Below are positions 1 through 26,920 of a stretch of 64,000 nt of DNA, piece after piece. This stretch comes from Pogonophryne albipinna (taxonomy: Eukaryota > Chordata > Actinopteri > Perciformes > Artedidraconidae): the NCBI GenBank assembly GCA_028583405.1, contig CM053246.1:10577712-10641711 (forward strand), given 5' to 3'. Position numbers and translations under genes: made by a program. The notes under the pieces are model-generated. The model made no database searches. It had not been told where the DNA came from and saw nothing but the letters and a program-made list of their open reading frames with translations. Each line of letters begins with the position of its first letter. Position 1 is the first letter of the stretch.

Positions 1-1223
1 AGAGGCTGTGTGTTTTTGTAAAGTTTAGATGTTGCATCAATAAAGCTCTTCTAAATCATGTGTTCCAGTTTCCAGTCTTTTCCTAAGATATCCTGAAATG
101 TATACCAGTTATTATCAAGCTTTAGGGGGCGATATATATTGGCATCACAAACGTAAAAACGATTTATATTGAAATGTAATTAGAATAACATCTCTATTAT
201 CCTGAAATTGGTCCGGATCAAATTCAGAACTAACCCCTGGAAGTCTGATATTAGTTAGTCCTTCCTCACTCTCTTTTTTCTCAATGAATTGATCAGAGTT
301 AATGGATAACTAATGGTTCACTAGCAGTTAAATCACAATTCATTCTGCATTTAACTAACCAACGTTCCAGTCTCATGTGTCACGTAAAAGAGACTCTGAA
401 GCATTAAGCACATGGCAATGTTGACCTGACATGACCTGCCAGAGGAACAACAGATCGGATGAGTGAGACACAGGAAGAGAATGACAGTTAGGGTAGGGTT
501 AAGGAGGGACGGACAGAAAGACAGAATGAGACAGGAAAACAGACAACTGATAATGACATTGTGACAGCAATAGTTATTTATAACAGCATGTAAAGTGCTG
601 AGATATGATGTTATACCGGAGGGATCAACAACATTGTTCCAACAGATATTCCCTCAGTTGTTCTTTTGATGCTGGTGGAGAGCGCTGCATCACTAAATCC
701 TCACAGGTTGTAGATGGGTTGGGATCGCAGATGATTCATCATTTACCTTCTCCAACTATACAGGGAGCTCTGGTGTCATATCAGACAAAGAGCATTGTTC
801 ATTTCAATATATTTTCATGAGGAAACTGTATCCATTTGATCGTTTATATATTCCAGTATTTTCTTTAATTACATTTTTACAGTCTTGTATTCTGTGTGGG
901 TTATTATAGTTTTGGTAGTGAGTGAAATGCTACAGTGATGTAAGCGATATCTTCTTGTGTGTAATGGGCACCTCTGGTGGTGACAAAAAACAACAGCCAG
1001 TCATGATGTAAAGTAAAATATTAAAACCCCAAACTGCATGTATATGGCTAGAAAACGTGTACATGCGTCTACCATTAGTTTGGGTCTTTTTTCCATTTCT
1101 GTCAAAAACAAAGATCAGCAGGGACATGAATAACGTTTCACCCTAATCTCATAATGATGGAAGCATATTGAAAGCGGTGTATTGGGAAGGTGCCTTCACT
1201 CAGATGCCTCTTCAGCTGGTTCT
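1..1223. other. Intergenic DNA, no gene recognised
   Basis: I see no convincing exon, RNA gene or transposon with clear ends here. The reading frames are short and have no family resemblance. The part next to 1224 is probably the 3' untranslated region of the minus-strand small membrane protein gene. A possible minus-strand poly(A) signal variant (ATTAAA) reads from about 864-869, but it is not distinctive. Confidence 0.4.
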
Positions 1224-1939
1224 CTACAGACTGGTCTGTTTAGTTTTACCTCCCTGCACCTCTACAGTGATGTTCTCATAGTTACAGCTGTTTTCATCCT
1301 TCCTGCAACACAAGACAACACAAAGCACAGTAAGCTTTATTTTACTTCTCACATTGGGTTACCTGCAGCTATCAGGGAGTTCAAGTGTGTCACACTGCAG
1401 GACTCCTGATAGTAGGCTGTAATGGGGGCTGGGTGTATTTTATTGTCTAAATGTGGACACTGTTCATCATTGAATTCAACCCATGCTGTATTTACTTCCA
1501 CCAGTGAGTTAACCGGTAATAATCCTGAAGCACACGTACTTTGGTTATTAACAAATTGGTATATGGATTTAAAATGGTTTAAAATAAACACAGGGAACTT
1601 GTAAATGCATTTGATGCTGCTTTCCTCTTGTTTCCATGTACAAGTGCTACTTTTATTTATGAGCGAGTAATAGTGTAATGCCACATTGATGATGAATTAT
1701 AACAGTTAATGATCATTGTGGTCAATGTAAATAAAATATGGCCATAAACTATTTAATCGTTTATTTAGCAGGGACAATGAATCAATGAACACTTAAAACA
1801 ATAAAATGTGTTTTACAAACATAGCAAAAACAAATACATGATATGCAAAAAGTGCAAAAGAGCAAGAGCAGCATACACAAGTATTTATGACATGGTCGTA
1901 ATGGGTGCTTTTTATGGCTATGGTGGAGTAAAGTAATTC

Positions 1940-2033
<94 letters not shown>

Positions 2034-2706
2034 TCTCTGACCTGTTCTTCCTGAGCAGTCTATGAACGATCAGGATGACAAAGACGATGAAGAGAAACCC
2101 GACTACAGCTGTCAGACCCACCAACCAGGGCTGCAGGGTGACTGACTTAGAGCCTGCTGCTGCTCGCAGGCCAGTTTTGGCGCCTGAACATAAACACAAA
2201 CACACACAGAAAATAATAACTTCAACGCCTATCTAGAGCCATGTTTAGGAAAATGATAAGTCACATTGTGATGGACAGTGAACTCTCCTGAATACGAATC
2301 TTTGGCTGTGTTTAGAATGCACTGAGAATTTTGTACAGAAAGGAATCTATTGTTTATTGCGTTGAGAGAAATGTTGTATATGTTGAAGTCAAAGCTGAGA
2401 GAACTTAATATTTTAAGAATAAATACACTAAGTTACGACATTTTGAGAAAAATGTCACAATGTTTGACACAAAAATAGTAAGAGTTTGTCTGCCAACGGT
2501 GGCATTAATACAGCATGGCACATCAACAACACATTCTTTCAACCGCCATCACTGTTTCTTACTTGAATAGGGAACACAAACTCATACAGACACATAACTT
2601 CATATTTATCTAGAAGAGCTGGAACGTAATTAAAAGTCATACCTTTGTCACCTGAGCAGCTGGAGGCACACAGCAGCAAACACAACACAAGAACACATAG
2701 ATTCAT
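1224..2706 (-). CDS. PDZK1IP1/SMIM24-like small single-pass membrane protein, 3 coding exons
   Basis: Coding exons, minus strand: 2706-2643, 2183-2042 and 1302-1224. Each has AG/GT borders and the phases join cleanly (64+142+79 nt = 94 codons plus stop). Residues 1-19 are a hydrophobic signal peptide starting MNLCVLVLCLLL. A short extracellular stretch follows, then a transmembrane helix that begins LQPWLVGLTAVVGFLFIV. This closely matches the LxPWxxGLxAVxxFL signature of SMIM24 and PDZK1IP1 (MAP17) as I remember them. A basic stop-transfer stretch HRLLRKNR follows. The last exon gives a cytoplasmic tail with NYENI and ends QTSL, a class I PDZ ligand pattern (T-x-L), as in MAP17, which binds PDZK1 scaffolds at apical membranes. 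The second intron carries a GT repeat right after the exon 2 donor. I cannot decide between the two paralogue names, so no symbol is given. Confidence 0.8.
1941..2030. repeat. (GT)n microsatellite
   Basis: An uninterrupted GT dinucleotide tract of about 90 bases inside intron 2 of the minus-strand small membrane protein gene, about 10 bases past the exon 2 donor. Confidence 0.95.
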
Positions 2707-2761
2707 CCTGAAGACTGAAAACAAAACAGCAACAGGACCGGACACTCAGCTCAACAGCAAT

Positions 2762-2806
2762 GCTGGCTGGCTGGCTGGCACGCACGCACGCACGCATGCG
2801 CGCGCG

Positions 2807-2875
<69 letters not shown>
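2762..2875. repeat. Compound GGCT / CGCA / CG / CA simple repeat
   Basis: Short GGCT units, then CGCA units, then alternating CG, then about 60 bases of CA. It lies just upstream of the start codon of the minus-strand small membrane protein gene, so it is probably in its promoter or 5' untranslated region. The purine-pyrimidine alternation could favour Z-DNA. Confidence 0.9.
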
Positions 2876-2877
<2 letters not shown>

Positions 2878-2944
2878 TCAAAGTTCACAGTCCAGGGTGA
2901 GGTGTGTGTGTGTTATGGGCAGTAAAACTATCATACCCATTGTT

Positions 2945-3960
2945 GGGCCATGATTGGGGCTGTGCATATGGAATTTATATTTAATGGTATTAATTCAGTT
3001 TCAGTTGGAGGTTATGACCTTGAAAAAAAAAGACTGCTATAGAAACTGCTGCTACAAAAGAAGCCTTTCAATTATATTTGAACTTAAAGCCTTCACTGGC
3101 CTACAGTCACCTGTCATGTCAGTGTAGTATATCGTGCTAAACAGTATCAATTGGCAGCTTATCATGCTATCACAAACGTGTTTCTGCACATCGAATCTGG
3201 AACCTTCTGAACCACTAAGGTCTAAGGGCAGAGGTACAAAAAAAATAGATGTGAAAGATTAACATTTACAACGCAACATTGTTCTCTATCTATTGTGACA
3301 TTTATACAGGGTTCCTGAGGGAGCAAAACCCTTACAGTGCTCTCACTGCATAGAAGACCCACAACTGATGGTTGTGTGCCATTGCTTCAGTGTTTGCTAT
3401 CATGTTGTTGATCCTCTAACAATATGCAGTATAATGTAAAAACAAACTACCAGTGCTGACATAACTCTTCAAGAGGTCTGGTTTACCACTCCCTGTTATA
3501 TTGCTGACTTCTTAGTCATGCACGTGGCGGTCTGTACTTTGAGATCCTTGAGCAGAGGTCTTATTTTCTATGAAAACTAAAGGGGACAGAGTGTTTGCAG
3601 TCTGGTGAACCGGAACTGGAAGCACCCGAGTTAATAAAGTCCCCGCTCAAAACAGAGCCTTGTTTTGATTGGCGAGCCTTTCCATTTTCAACTTCTCATT
3701 TCTCATTCCCTTTCAAATGTCTCCTATTTCCTTTAAATTATTTTCCTATGCTTACCTTTTAATTTAACCCTGATGACAAAATTAGTATTTCATTCTGGTT
3801 GATTTGTATTCATTTATTTTGTATTTATTTATCTATGTATTAAAAGGAAATGATCTGGCCAAAAGACTGTTTCCTCCCTTTCGTTTGTCTATTTATTTTC
3901 CAGCATAATGTCAACGATTTCCCATTGGTGAAATGTCTTTGATAATGTCTTGTTCCACAC
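2945..3960. other. Intergenic stretch between two divergent genes
   Basis: This separates the minus-strand small membrane protein gene from plus-strand lrrc40. No exon, RNA gene or clear transposon end was recognised. It should hold upstream regulatory DNA for both genes, but no specific site can be named with confidence. Confidence 0.4.
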
Positions 3961-3965
3961 TTGTC

Positions 3966-4036
3966 CAGTAGGTGGCGGTAATGCACGACAAAACTGGTCA
4001 GCTAACCGAAAATAAACACTTTACGCAGAAGAAGAG
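3966..4036 (+). repeat. Repeat-derived fragment just upstream of lrrc40
   Basis: The text around CCAGTAGGTGGCGGTAATGC and the trailing GCAGAAGAAGAG resemble the end of a fish interspersed repeat. Related pieces occur here at 7912-7950 (GTAGGTGGCGCTGTAGT) and 17063-17135 (GCAGGCGGCGGTAGTG plus AGAAGAAGAA). It ends about 95 bases before the lrrc40 start codon, so it probably overlaps the promoter or 5' untranslated region. Confidence 0.5.
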
Positions 4037-4129
4037 TAACTGCTTTTGCGGTTGGTGGGCGGGAAGCAAAGTGGGTGTGGACTTTGCTACATATGTAAAC
4101 ACTTGGCTAATTTCTCTACACATACGGAC

Positions 4130-19951
<15,822 letters not shown>

Positions 19952-20090
19952 CTTCCGCTCACACCTGTTTTTTTTATCAATGCTGACATTTAAAAGCGTG
20001 AACCAACAAACTGATTGTACAACAGGAGGCCATCACACAGTTCAAAGTTTCCCTGTGAGGTGGATCCATATTCCGTGATTTGTTGAATGC

Positions 20091-20091
<1 letters not shown>

Positions 20092-20134
<43 letters not shown>
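20092..20134. repeat. (TA)n repeat in the lrrc40 3' untranslated region
   Basis: About 40 bases of alternating TA lie 140 bases after the lrrc40 stop codon and before its poly(A) signal, so they should be transcribed. Confidence 0.9.
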
Positions 20135-20140
<6 letters not shown>

Positions 20141-20219
20141 ATCTAAGGATGAATGTGATGAATATTTCTTGACAATCGAACTACACATGACTGAAAATAA
20201 CAAATGACAACACACTTTC

Positions 20220-20225
20220 AATAAA
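20220..20225 (+). terminator. lrrc40 poly(A) signal AATAAA
   Basis: AATAAA lies 269 bases downstream of the lrrc40 stop codon and is followed within 30 bases by GT-rich sequence (TTCTGTTGTTTG). It is the first canonical signal after the stop. Confidence 0.75.
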
Positions 20226-20356
20226 GTTTTGAAGTCAAGCTGTAGCATTCTGTTGTTTGTAAGACAAAGTGGTGGAACAGCAGCTGCACTAAGGGAACAG
20301 GGCTGAGGGATTATAGGGTCTGAGGGAGCATGAACAGCCATGAAGGACATAAAGCT

Positions 20357-20576
20357 TTCCCTCCTCCCTATCGCTTTCCTTTGCTGTACTTTTCCTCCTC
20401 CTCCTTTCCTCTAATCTGCTCTTCCTCTTTCCTTGCTCTGCTTTCCTCCTTCCCTTCTTTCACTAGCCTCCATTCCTTCTTCAGCTCTCCTCTTTCTCCT
20501 TTCCCTTCGTCCCTCTCTCCCCTGGTTTATTCTCCCTCCTTCCTCTCTCCCACTCTCTTTCCCCCCTCCCTCCATC
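20357..20576. repeat. Polypyrimidine (CT-rich) tract
   Basis: About 220 bases of almost pure C/T on the plus strand, downstream of lrrc40. It gives spurious long frames on both strands. Such tracts can form triplex DNA. Confidence 0.85.
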
Positions 20577-21675
20577 ACAAAGCAGACTGGAGGCGTCTGT
20601 TTGAAATGGCGGAGGAGAGCAGCAGAGTGGCTGCAGAGAAAACCCAGAGTGGAGCTAAAGTGTGAAGGGACTGGAGTGATCTTTGCAGGACATACAGAAA
20701 CTGTAGAACAAAACCAGGGACAGAGAGGTTTGGGGGAGCTATAGAGACACTGTACAGGTTGAGGGTGAGACATGAATCACACCACAGGGGTCGCTAGTGA
20801 TAACCTGAGCACTGGGTTTATGTTACATGTTCTGTCCCCTCACGGCCCACATGTATGTTCTGTGACTACCAAAACTTTTATTTTTTTAACTAAGTGCATA
20901 TGTTTTACTTGGCAGTTTATCTAAACATCTCATCAAGCATGTTGTCATGATCCTGGTGTTGGTTTCTTTTTTTATTTAGTAGAACCCTCTCCTTGCACTT
21001 TGTCTTGTTCCACTTCCTTTGTGTTTTCCCGCCTTTTTGTGATGTTTGCCCCGCCCTGATTCTTTCCACCTGTCTTTTAACCCTTTTCAGCTGTTTCTTG
21101 TCAGTGCGAGTAGTGCTCTAGTCTCTGTAGGATATACAGTATATCCGTCTTTCCCAGTGTCAGTGTGTTCTAAATACCTGTCAATGTGTCCCATGGATTT
21201 GTTCTGTTTGTCCAGGTTTCTGTCCATGTTTCCTCCCTGTGGATTAGCTGCTTGTGTTTCACGGTGTTATCCCGGTTTGTCCCTTGTTTTGTGACTTTGC
21301 TACTTATGAGTTTCTTTTCACCACCAGTACATCTCAAATATGTACTGATCCCAGGCCTGTCTTAGAAAACAAAAAGATACAAAAGCCTGATATAAAGTGA
21401 GCTCCAACAGTAGTCCGGTCTCTTAAGGAGGTGGAGGCTGTGGGTGAAGCAGAGAAACAGCTCATCACCTCTGCCTAGGTAAACTCACTGTAATCAGATT
21501 ACATCTGACCCATCTGGAGAATTGTAGGCAGTAAAAGCAAAGGAATCTATACCAGCAGAATTAAAATCTCTTTTCAAATGTGACTTGGATTTATCCATGG
21601 TTTATTTTCCAATGCCAAGAATCTGCAACTCAGAATTCAATTCCGTGTTTGGGACCTCAATAATACAGCAGACTA
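20577..21675. other. Intergenic DNA with a probable old interspersed repeat
   Basis: The stretch at about 20945-21300 (for example CACTTTGTCTTGTTCC and TCCACCTGTCTTTTAACCC) has the look of a common fish interspersed repeat, but I could not place its ends. A short frame at 20606-20665 beginning MAEESSRV is not supported as a gene. Nothing else was recognised before the Tc1 element. Confidence 0.35.
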
Positions 21676-21894
21676 TACAGTGGGGCAACAAAGTATTTAG
21701 TCAGCCACCAATTGTGCAAGTTCTCCCACTTAAAAAGATGAAAGAGGCCTATAATTTTCATCCTAGGTATACCTCAACTATGAGAGATAAAATGAGAAGA
21801 AAAAAAAATCCAGAAAATCACTGTCTGATTTTTAAAGAATTTATTTGCAAATTATGGTGGAAAATAAGTATTTGGTCAATAACAAAAGTTCATC

Positions 21895-22295
21895 TCAATA
21901 CTTTGTTATATATCCTTTGTTGGCAATGACAGAGGTCAAACGTTTTCTGTAAGTCTTCACAAGGTTTTCACACACTGTTGCTGGTATTTTGGCCCATTCC
22001 TCCATGCAGATCTCCTCTAGAGCAGTGATGTTTTGGGGCTGTCGCTGGGCAACACGGACTTTCAACTCCCTCCAAAGATTTTCTATGGGGTTGAGATCTG
22101 GAGACTGGCTAGGCCACTCCAGGACCTTGAAATGCTTCTTACGAAGCCACTCCTTCGTTGCCCGGGCGGTGTGTTTGGGATCATTGTCATGCTGAAAGAC
22201 CCAGCCACGTTTCATCTTCAATGCCCTTGCTGATGGAAGGAGGTTGTCACTCAAAATCTCACGATACATGGCCCCATTCATTCTTTCCTTTACAC
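21895..22295 (-). pseudogene. Tc1 transposase, C-terminal piece
   Basis: It contains the second catalytic aspartate in [10 protein letters not shown] and the glutamate in [15 protein letters not shown], the classic Tc1 DDE core. The piece ends at the 8-bp target duplication of the hAT element, and the frame continues in register with the piece at 25079-25442 when that insertion is ignored. Confidence 0.9.
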
Positions 22296-22870
22296 CAGGG
22301 GTCTCCAACACGTCGATCGCGAGCTACCGGTAGCTCGCCGGTAGCTTTTCAGTAGCTCGCCGCTCGATTATCGATTATAGCGTAGTAACGTTGCTTCTTA
22401 ATTTTTCGGCCGTGGCCGGACAATAAAGTGTTTTTATTTTAGAATTGTTTCTGTCACACAAATATAAAATTGGTCCGTGACGCAGAGATCAAGGAGCAGA
22501 TGTGACAGTGGCACAGCGACACCACACACGGAGCAGTCTGCTTTATCCAGCAGCACCAGAACCAACGGCAGAATGACCCGCTCTGAATCAGTCCGCGTCG
22601 CTGCGGCTCAGAGACACACAGGGAGGGATTTGTGTTTTTGAAAAACACTCGTTATCGTCATGTCAGGTTTTTGGTGGATTTAATCAAGTCTTGTATTGCA
22701 GAGTATGAATGTCCTCTTGCTATTTTCAGACGATAAATACTTGTGTGAAGGCAGTAGGAAAGCTTCCGCGATCACCGTCTCCTCTCCGTTCCTCCAAACC
22801 CCGCCCCCTCCCTGAAAATAATGAGTGACAGGCTGACAGTGACCCGATAGAAACTTTATTATTCACTTAA

Positions 22871-24026
22871 AGGTGGGGTAGGTAAGTTTCAGAAACCGGC
22901 TCGAGTGCACTAAAATTTGAAAGTACACAGCCGAAAAGAATCCGCCCCTTCCTTCAGACTTCCTTACAGAGCACCTCCTCCAACACACATGAACGCGCAC
23001 ATGACTTAGGTTGGCTATATAGTTCAGGGGAATTTTAAACCATACAAAACAGATAATTACCTGTCCAAGAGAAAAAGAGCGACCACGGCGTCAGATTTCA
23101 ACTTGGTGTGTATGGGGGTTATTCCCTATCTTTATTCAAGAGCGTGGTATTTAAATTTGAGAGCATACTTTATTGATTTCCTTCACTCAAACCCTGTCAT
23201 CGCACCAAAGACAAACCAAAGAGTAACCGCCCTTACGGGACGCTGTAATAAGTAAAGCGAACGCACCCGCAAGGACACCTGGCCTCCTATTGGTTGAGGG
23301 ATTTTGACAGGATTGTTGCACAAAAGTTTCGAGCGCACACAGAATAAATCTGAGAGCAGAAAAAATCTGTAAACAGCAATATATCTGAGTGCAAGCGTAC
23401 AGTTTGAGCAGAAGCAGAGCAAATCTAAGTGCAAGCAGGCACTATTTGAATGCGAGGACAGGGTTTAAGGGAAATAAATACATAAAGTATGCTCTCAAAT
23501 TTAAATACCACGCTCTTGAATAAAGATAGGGAATAACCCCCATAGGTGTGTTCCATCAGTAGTCGCCATCGTTGAAAAGCAACTCCGATATTGACTCTGG
23601 TTTGAATTCTCCTAGTTTCCACTTTGTTTTTGTTCCTAATTTGCTCCGTTACATTATTTCTTTTGCCACCAGTAGACGATGTTGAACCTAACTCTGCCAT
23701 GGTGAAAGTGGCCGCCTGTTGCTGCCGAGTCATTGAAGTACTGCTGCAATGCACGCCCAATGACGGCACGCCCAATGAGGGCACGAGATACATTTGTGCG
23801 TGCACGAGATGGAAGGCTGACAGACAGGGCGGCAATCCGTTTAGCCGGCGCTAAACGGATTGGTCGTACTTTTTACAGTATTACGGCTTCCACAGATGAC
23901 TTTTTTTAATGGATTTTTTGTCAAAGCACTTAAGATATTCATTGCTATCGGGATGTTAAGAGCATTCCATGGAATATAACAAAAAGTGTATCTCGAGCCG
24001 GTTTCTCAAACTTACCTACCCCACCT
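22871..24026. mobile_element. TTAA-flanked MITE (family E, copy 3)
   Basis: It starts AGGTGGGGTAGGTAAGTTTC and ends with the inverse (AAACTTACCTACCCCACCT), with TTAA at 22867-22870 and 24027-24030. A separate fold-back segment sits inside it. Confidence 0.75.
23104..23547. mobile_element. Fold-back element with inverted ends of about 70 bp
   Basis: The left arm near 23107-23176 (GGGGGTTATTCCCTATC, then TTCAAGAGCGTGGTATTTAA) is repeated in inverse at about 23468-23545 (TTAAATACCACGCTCTTGAA, then GATAGGGAATAACCCCC). The arms are nearly perfect. No coding capacity. It lies within the family E copy. Confidence 0.7.
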
Positions 24027-24383
24027 TTAATCACTGATTGAGATATGATGAAGCTAACTTAGTCTCATACATTCATGGGATTTATTATGTAACAGAGAAT
24101 GTAAGAGTGCACCCACATGCAGTATTTTTGTTTTTATATGCTGTTGTAAATACTCCTGTTGTCTGCTGTGTTCAGACTTAAGTCATGTGTGTGATGCCAC
24201 ATTCAGGACATTCAGTGTCCTTTCTTTAACAGAAGACCATTGCTAGAAGCTGCAGCTAGACTGCAGAATTATTAGTTTTTTGTTTTTGAGGATGGAACAA
24301 TGTCACACACAGATATAGGGAGGCTATATACAATTGATTTATTATGGTTTATAATTTAATGTCAAGACGAAGAAGAAGAAAAT

Positions 24384-24723
24384 ATGGCTGAACTGTTCAG
24401 TGTCAATCCTGTGGAGATGGAGATGGAGGTTATACATCTCCAAAATCATGTTCAGCTGAAGTCTCAGCAAAACTCCCAACATTTCTGGAGCCTTGTAGAC
24501 CCAGACAACTCTAAGAACATTCACCAAGCAGCACTGAACATGTCTGCTTTATTTGGCTCTACAGACCTTTGTGAAGCAGCTTTTTCTGGCATGAATGAAA
24601 TCTAAATACAGAACAAGACTGACTGATGAACATTTAAGAGACTCTATTAGAGTGAACCTAAGTGGGTACACTCCAGCATACACCTCTCTGGTGGACTCCA
24701 TGCAGCGCCAGTCATCTCACTAA
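24384..24723 (+). pseudogene. hAT transposase, C-terminal dimerisation region
   Basis: The frame has MSALFGSTDLCEAAFSGMNE, the hAT dimerisation signature. A stop codon at 24603 is followed, in another frame, by the expected continuation (KYRTRLTDEHLRDSIRVNL, then YTPAYTSLVDSMQRQSSH), so a small deletion has broken the frame. The catalytic core is absent. Dead remnant. Confidence 0.75.
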
Positions 24724-25078
24724 CTGTAAAAAAGAGTGAATGCACTTATTTTACACACGTGCCATAAGATGCTTGCAAGGTAGTGATTAAGGCGATGTAT
24801 TTACTATGTGGGCCACAATAAGAAGTGAAAACATTGTATTTTTCTCTTGGACATATTAATATGTGAGAAATTGTCGTTTTCTTGGACCTTGATGTGAAGT
24901 TAAGATTTTAGATAAGCTTTAGTTATTGCAATTTCACACGTGTACAAAAGTAGCTTAATTCAACTGATGAGTGCTATGTTAATAAATGTAAGCGATGCGA
25001 AGCAAGTAGCTCTTGGCCACTTTCATTTTTTCAAAGTAGCTCTCAGGTGGAGAAAGGTTGGAGACCCCTGCTTTACAC

Positions 25079-25442
25079 GGATCAGTCGTCCTGGTCCCTT
25101 TGCAGAAAAACAGCCCCAAAGCATGATGTTTCCAGCCCCATGTTTCACAGTAGGTATGGTGTTCTTTGGATGCAACTCAGTATTCTTTCTCCTCCAAACA
25201 CGTCTAGTTGAGTTTTTACCAAAAAGTTCTATTTTGGTTTCATCTGACCATATGACATTCTCCCAATCCTCTTCTGGATCATCTAAATGCTCTCTAGCAA
25301 ACTTCAGACGGGCCTGGACATGTACTGGCTTAAGCAGGGGGACACGTCTGGCACTGCAGGATTTGAGTCCCTGGCGGCGTAGTGTGTTACTGATGGTAGC
25401 CTTTGTTACTTTGGTCCAAGCTCTCTGCAGGTCATTGACAGG
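25079..25442 (-). pseudogene. Tc1 transposase, middle piece
   Basis: It carries the first catalytic aspartate in [13 protein letters not shown] and the motif [18 protein letters not shown]. It is bounded by the hAT target duplication on one side and by the Polinton target duplication (GACAGG, 25437-25442) on the other. Confidence 0.9.
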
Positions 25443-25554
25443 AGTAGTAGTACACATGCCCCTTTCGTCTCATTAGTATGCATAAAAAAGTGACAGGTGG
25501 ACACGCCCCCAATTATGCAAATGAGCTAAGTCCCGCCTCCCATTGTTCGAGATC

Positions 25555-25950
25555 CTTTGATGTGTTGATTAAGGTATGTGTGGAATCCCCCTCAGGGTAA
25601 TGCTTTTGTTGTCTATTTCTTTGATGTGTTGATTAAGGTAGTCTCTTTGAAGTTATATTGTCTGATAGGTAGGTGTGGAATGCCCCCCAGGGTAGTGCCT
25701 TTGTAGTCTAATTCTTTGATGTGAGATAATAGGTAGGTGTGGAATGCCCCCAGGGTAGTGCCTTTGTAGTCTAATTCTTTGATGTGAGATAATAGGTAGG
25801 TGTGGAATGCCCGCAGGGTAGTGCCTTTGTAGTCTAATTCTTTGATGTGAGATAATAGGTATGTGTGAAATGCCCCCAGGGTAGTGCCTTTGTTGTCTAT
25901 TTCTTTGATGTGTTGATTAATGCAGTCTCTTTGAAGTTACGCTGTCTGGT
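25555..25950. repeat. Subterminal direct repeats, left arm
   Basis: About five copies of a unit near 62 bp containing TCTTTGATGTGAGATAATAG, GTAGGTGTGGAATGCCC and GGGTAGTGCCTTTGTAGTC. The mirror set is at about 38290-38650, and shorter sets are in the second element at 57810-58050. Subterminal repeats often bind a transposase or integrase, but that role is only inferred here. Confidence 0.8.
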
Positions 25951-26254
25951 CCCCTCAGGGTTGTATAATCTAATTAGCCTGTGATGTTATCCCCTTTGAG
26001 GTGGTGTGTTATAAGCCTTTTTGATGTTAATCTATGTGTGTCTTTGAAGTTAAGTGTGAGACTGTCTAACCCCCTCCCCGCCCAGGCCTCTCCCCCTTTC
26101 TCCACCCCTTCCTTTCCCTTCGGTTGTGTACTTTTCAGAATACGTAAAGGGGGAAACAAAAAAAAACAATTTAAAAAACATGATCTTTGTCTTTTTTTTA
26201 TAATTACTATACACCACTATAAGAATTTCCTGTAAGCAACAAAAAAGAAGGTTT

Positions 26255-26340
26255 GAATGGTGAAAAAGACTCACCTTTACAGTGCCTCCCACTCAACATA
26301 ACAAGTCCCGCCCTCCTCACCAGATCATTTAAAAGTAAGG
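26255..26340 (+). promoter_or_regulatory. Repeated promoter-like module, left arm, outer copy
   Basis: A segment of about 85 bases with GTGAAAAAGACTCACCTTT, CAACATAACAAGTC and TCCTCACCAGATCATTTAAA. It recurs at 28736-28822 in the same arm, in inverse at 37868-37955 and 35660-35750, and at 60525-60612 in the second element. An AT-rich TTTAAAA box ends each copy. A promoter role is inferred from repetition and position only. Confidence 0.4.
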
Positions 26341-26559
26341 GGGTGGAAATAGATGAAAATAGGAATATTCTCAAATTAAAAAAGACAGTAATCTCCACTT
26401 ACTAAGTCACCTTGCAAAAAAAAAAAGAAAAATGGCCAAGAGACGCCTCGATATGGGTTTAATCAGCGAGACACCTGTGACAACTTACCGATGTAGCACC
26501 AGTCAAGAAAACGAATGCAGTATATGGCCAGGGTTCAGACGCCTACAGCCAGAGATCTT

Positions 26560-26722
26560 TGCATAAACTTATCTCGTGCCCTCTTTTTGGTCATGTGGAG
26601 CGCGTTCATGTGTGCTGGAGGAGGGGCTATGTGAGGAAGCGGCAGATTTTCGGTTGTGTACTTTCTAATTCTCGCTCACTGGAGCTGGTTTTCTCCAAAA
26701 TGATCTATCCCCTACCTTAAGA
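26560..26722. mobile_element. Family E MITE remnant inside the Polinton-derived left arm
   Basis: The stretch with ACTTATCTCGTGCCCTC, GCGTTCATGTGTGCTGGAGG and GGAGCTGGTTTTCTCCAAAA matches the right half of family E (for example 17430-17575). The same remnant is at 37498-37660 and 58420-58577, so it was present before the arms were duplicated. Confidence 0.7.
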
Positions 26723-26727
26723 ACAAT

Positions 26728-26920
<193 letters not shown>

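Larger units (their letters stand above)
22296..25070. mobile_element. hAT element inserted in the Tc1 transposase gene
   Basis: The ends are CAGGGGTCTCCAACA and TTGGAGACCCCTG, inverted. The 8-bp target duplication CTTTACAC is perfect at 22288-22295 and 25071-25078. The left part has inverted GAGCTACCGGTAGCTC-type sequence. It keeps the end of a hAT transposase (24384-24723) and carries a family E MITE. Confidence 0.9.

Noticed and set aside
20606..20665. Possible first exon starting MAEESSRV
   Set aside because: Only 19 codons before a stop, no donor or downstream exon seen, and no family resemblance.
20330..20773. Overlapping frames of over 100 codons on both strands
   Set aside because: The source is a polypyrimidine tract; composition explains the absence of stops.
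21895..22311. Separate small host gene on the minus strand
   Set aside because: It is the C-terminal piece of a Tc1 transposase; its first codons come from the hAT element next to it.
25555..25950. Regularly spaced repeats that look CRISPR-like
   Set aside because: Eukaryotic transposon context, no unique spacers of constant size, and a mirror set at the other end of the element. They are subterminal repeats.
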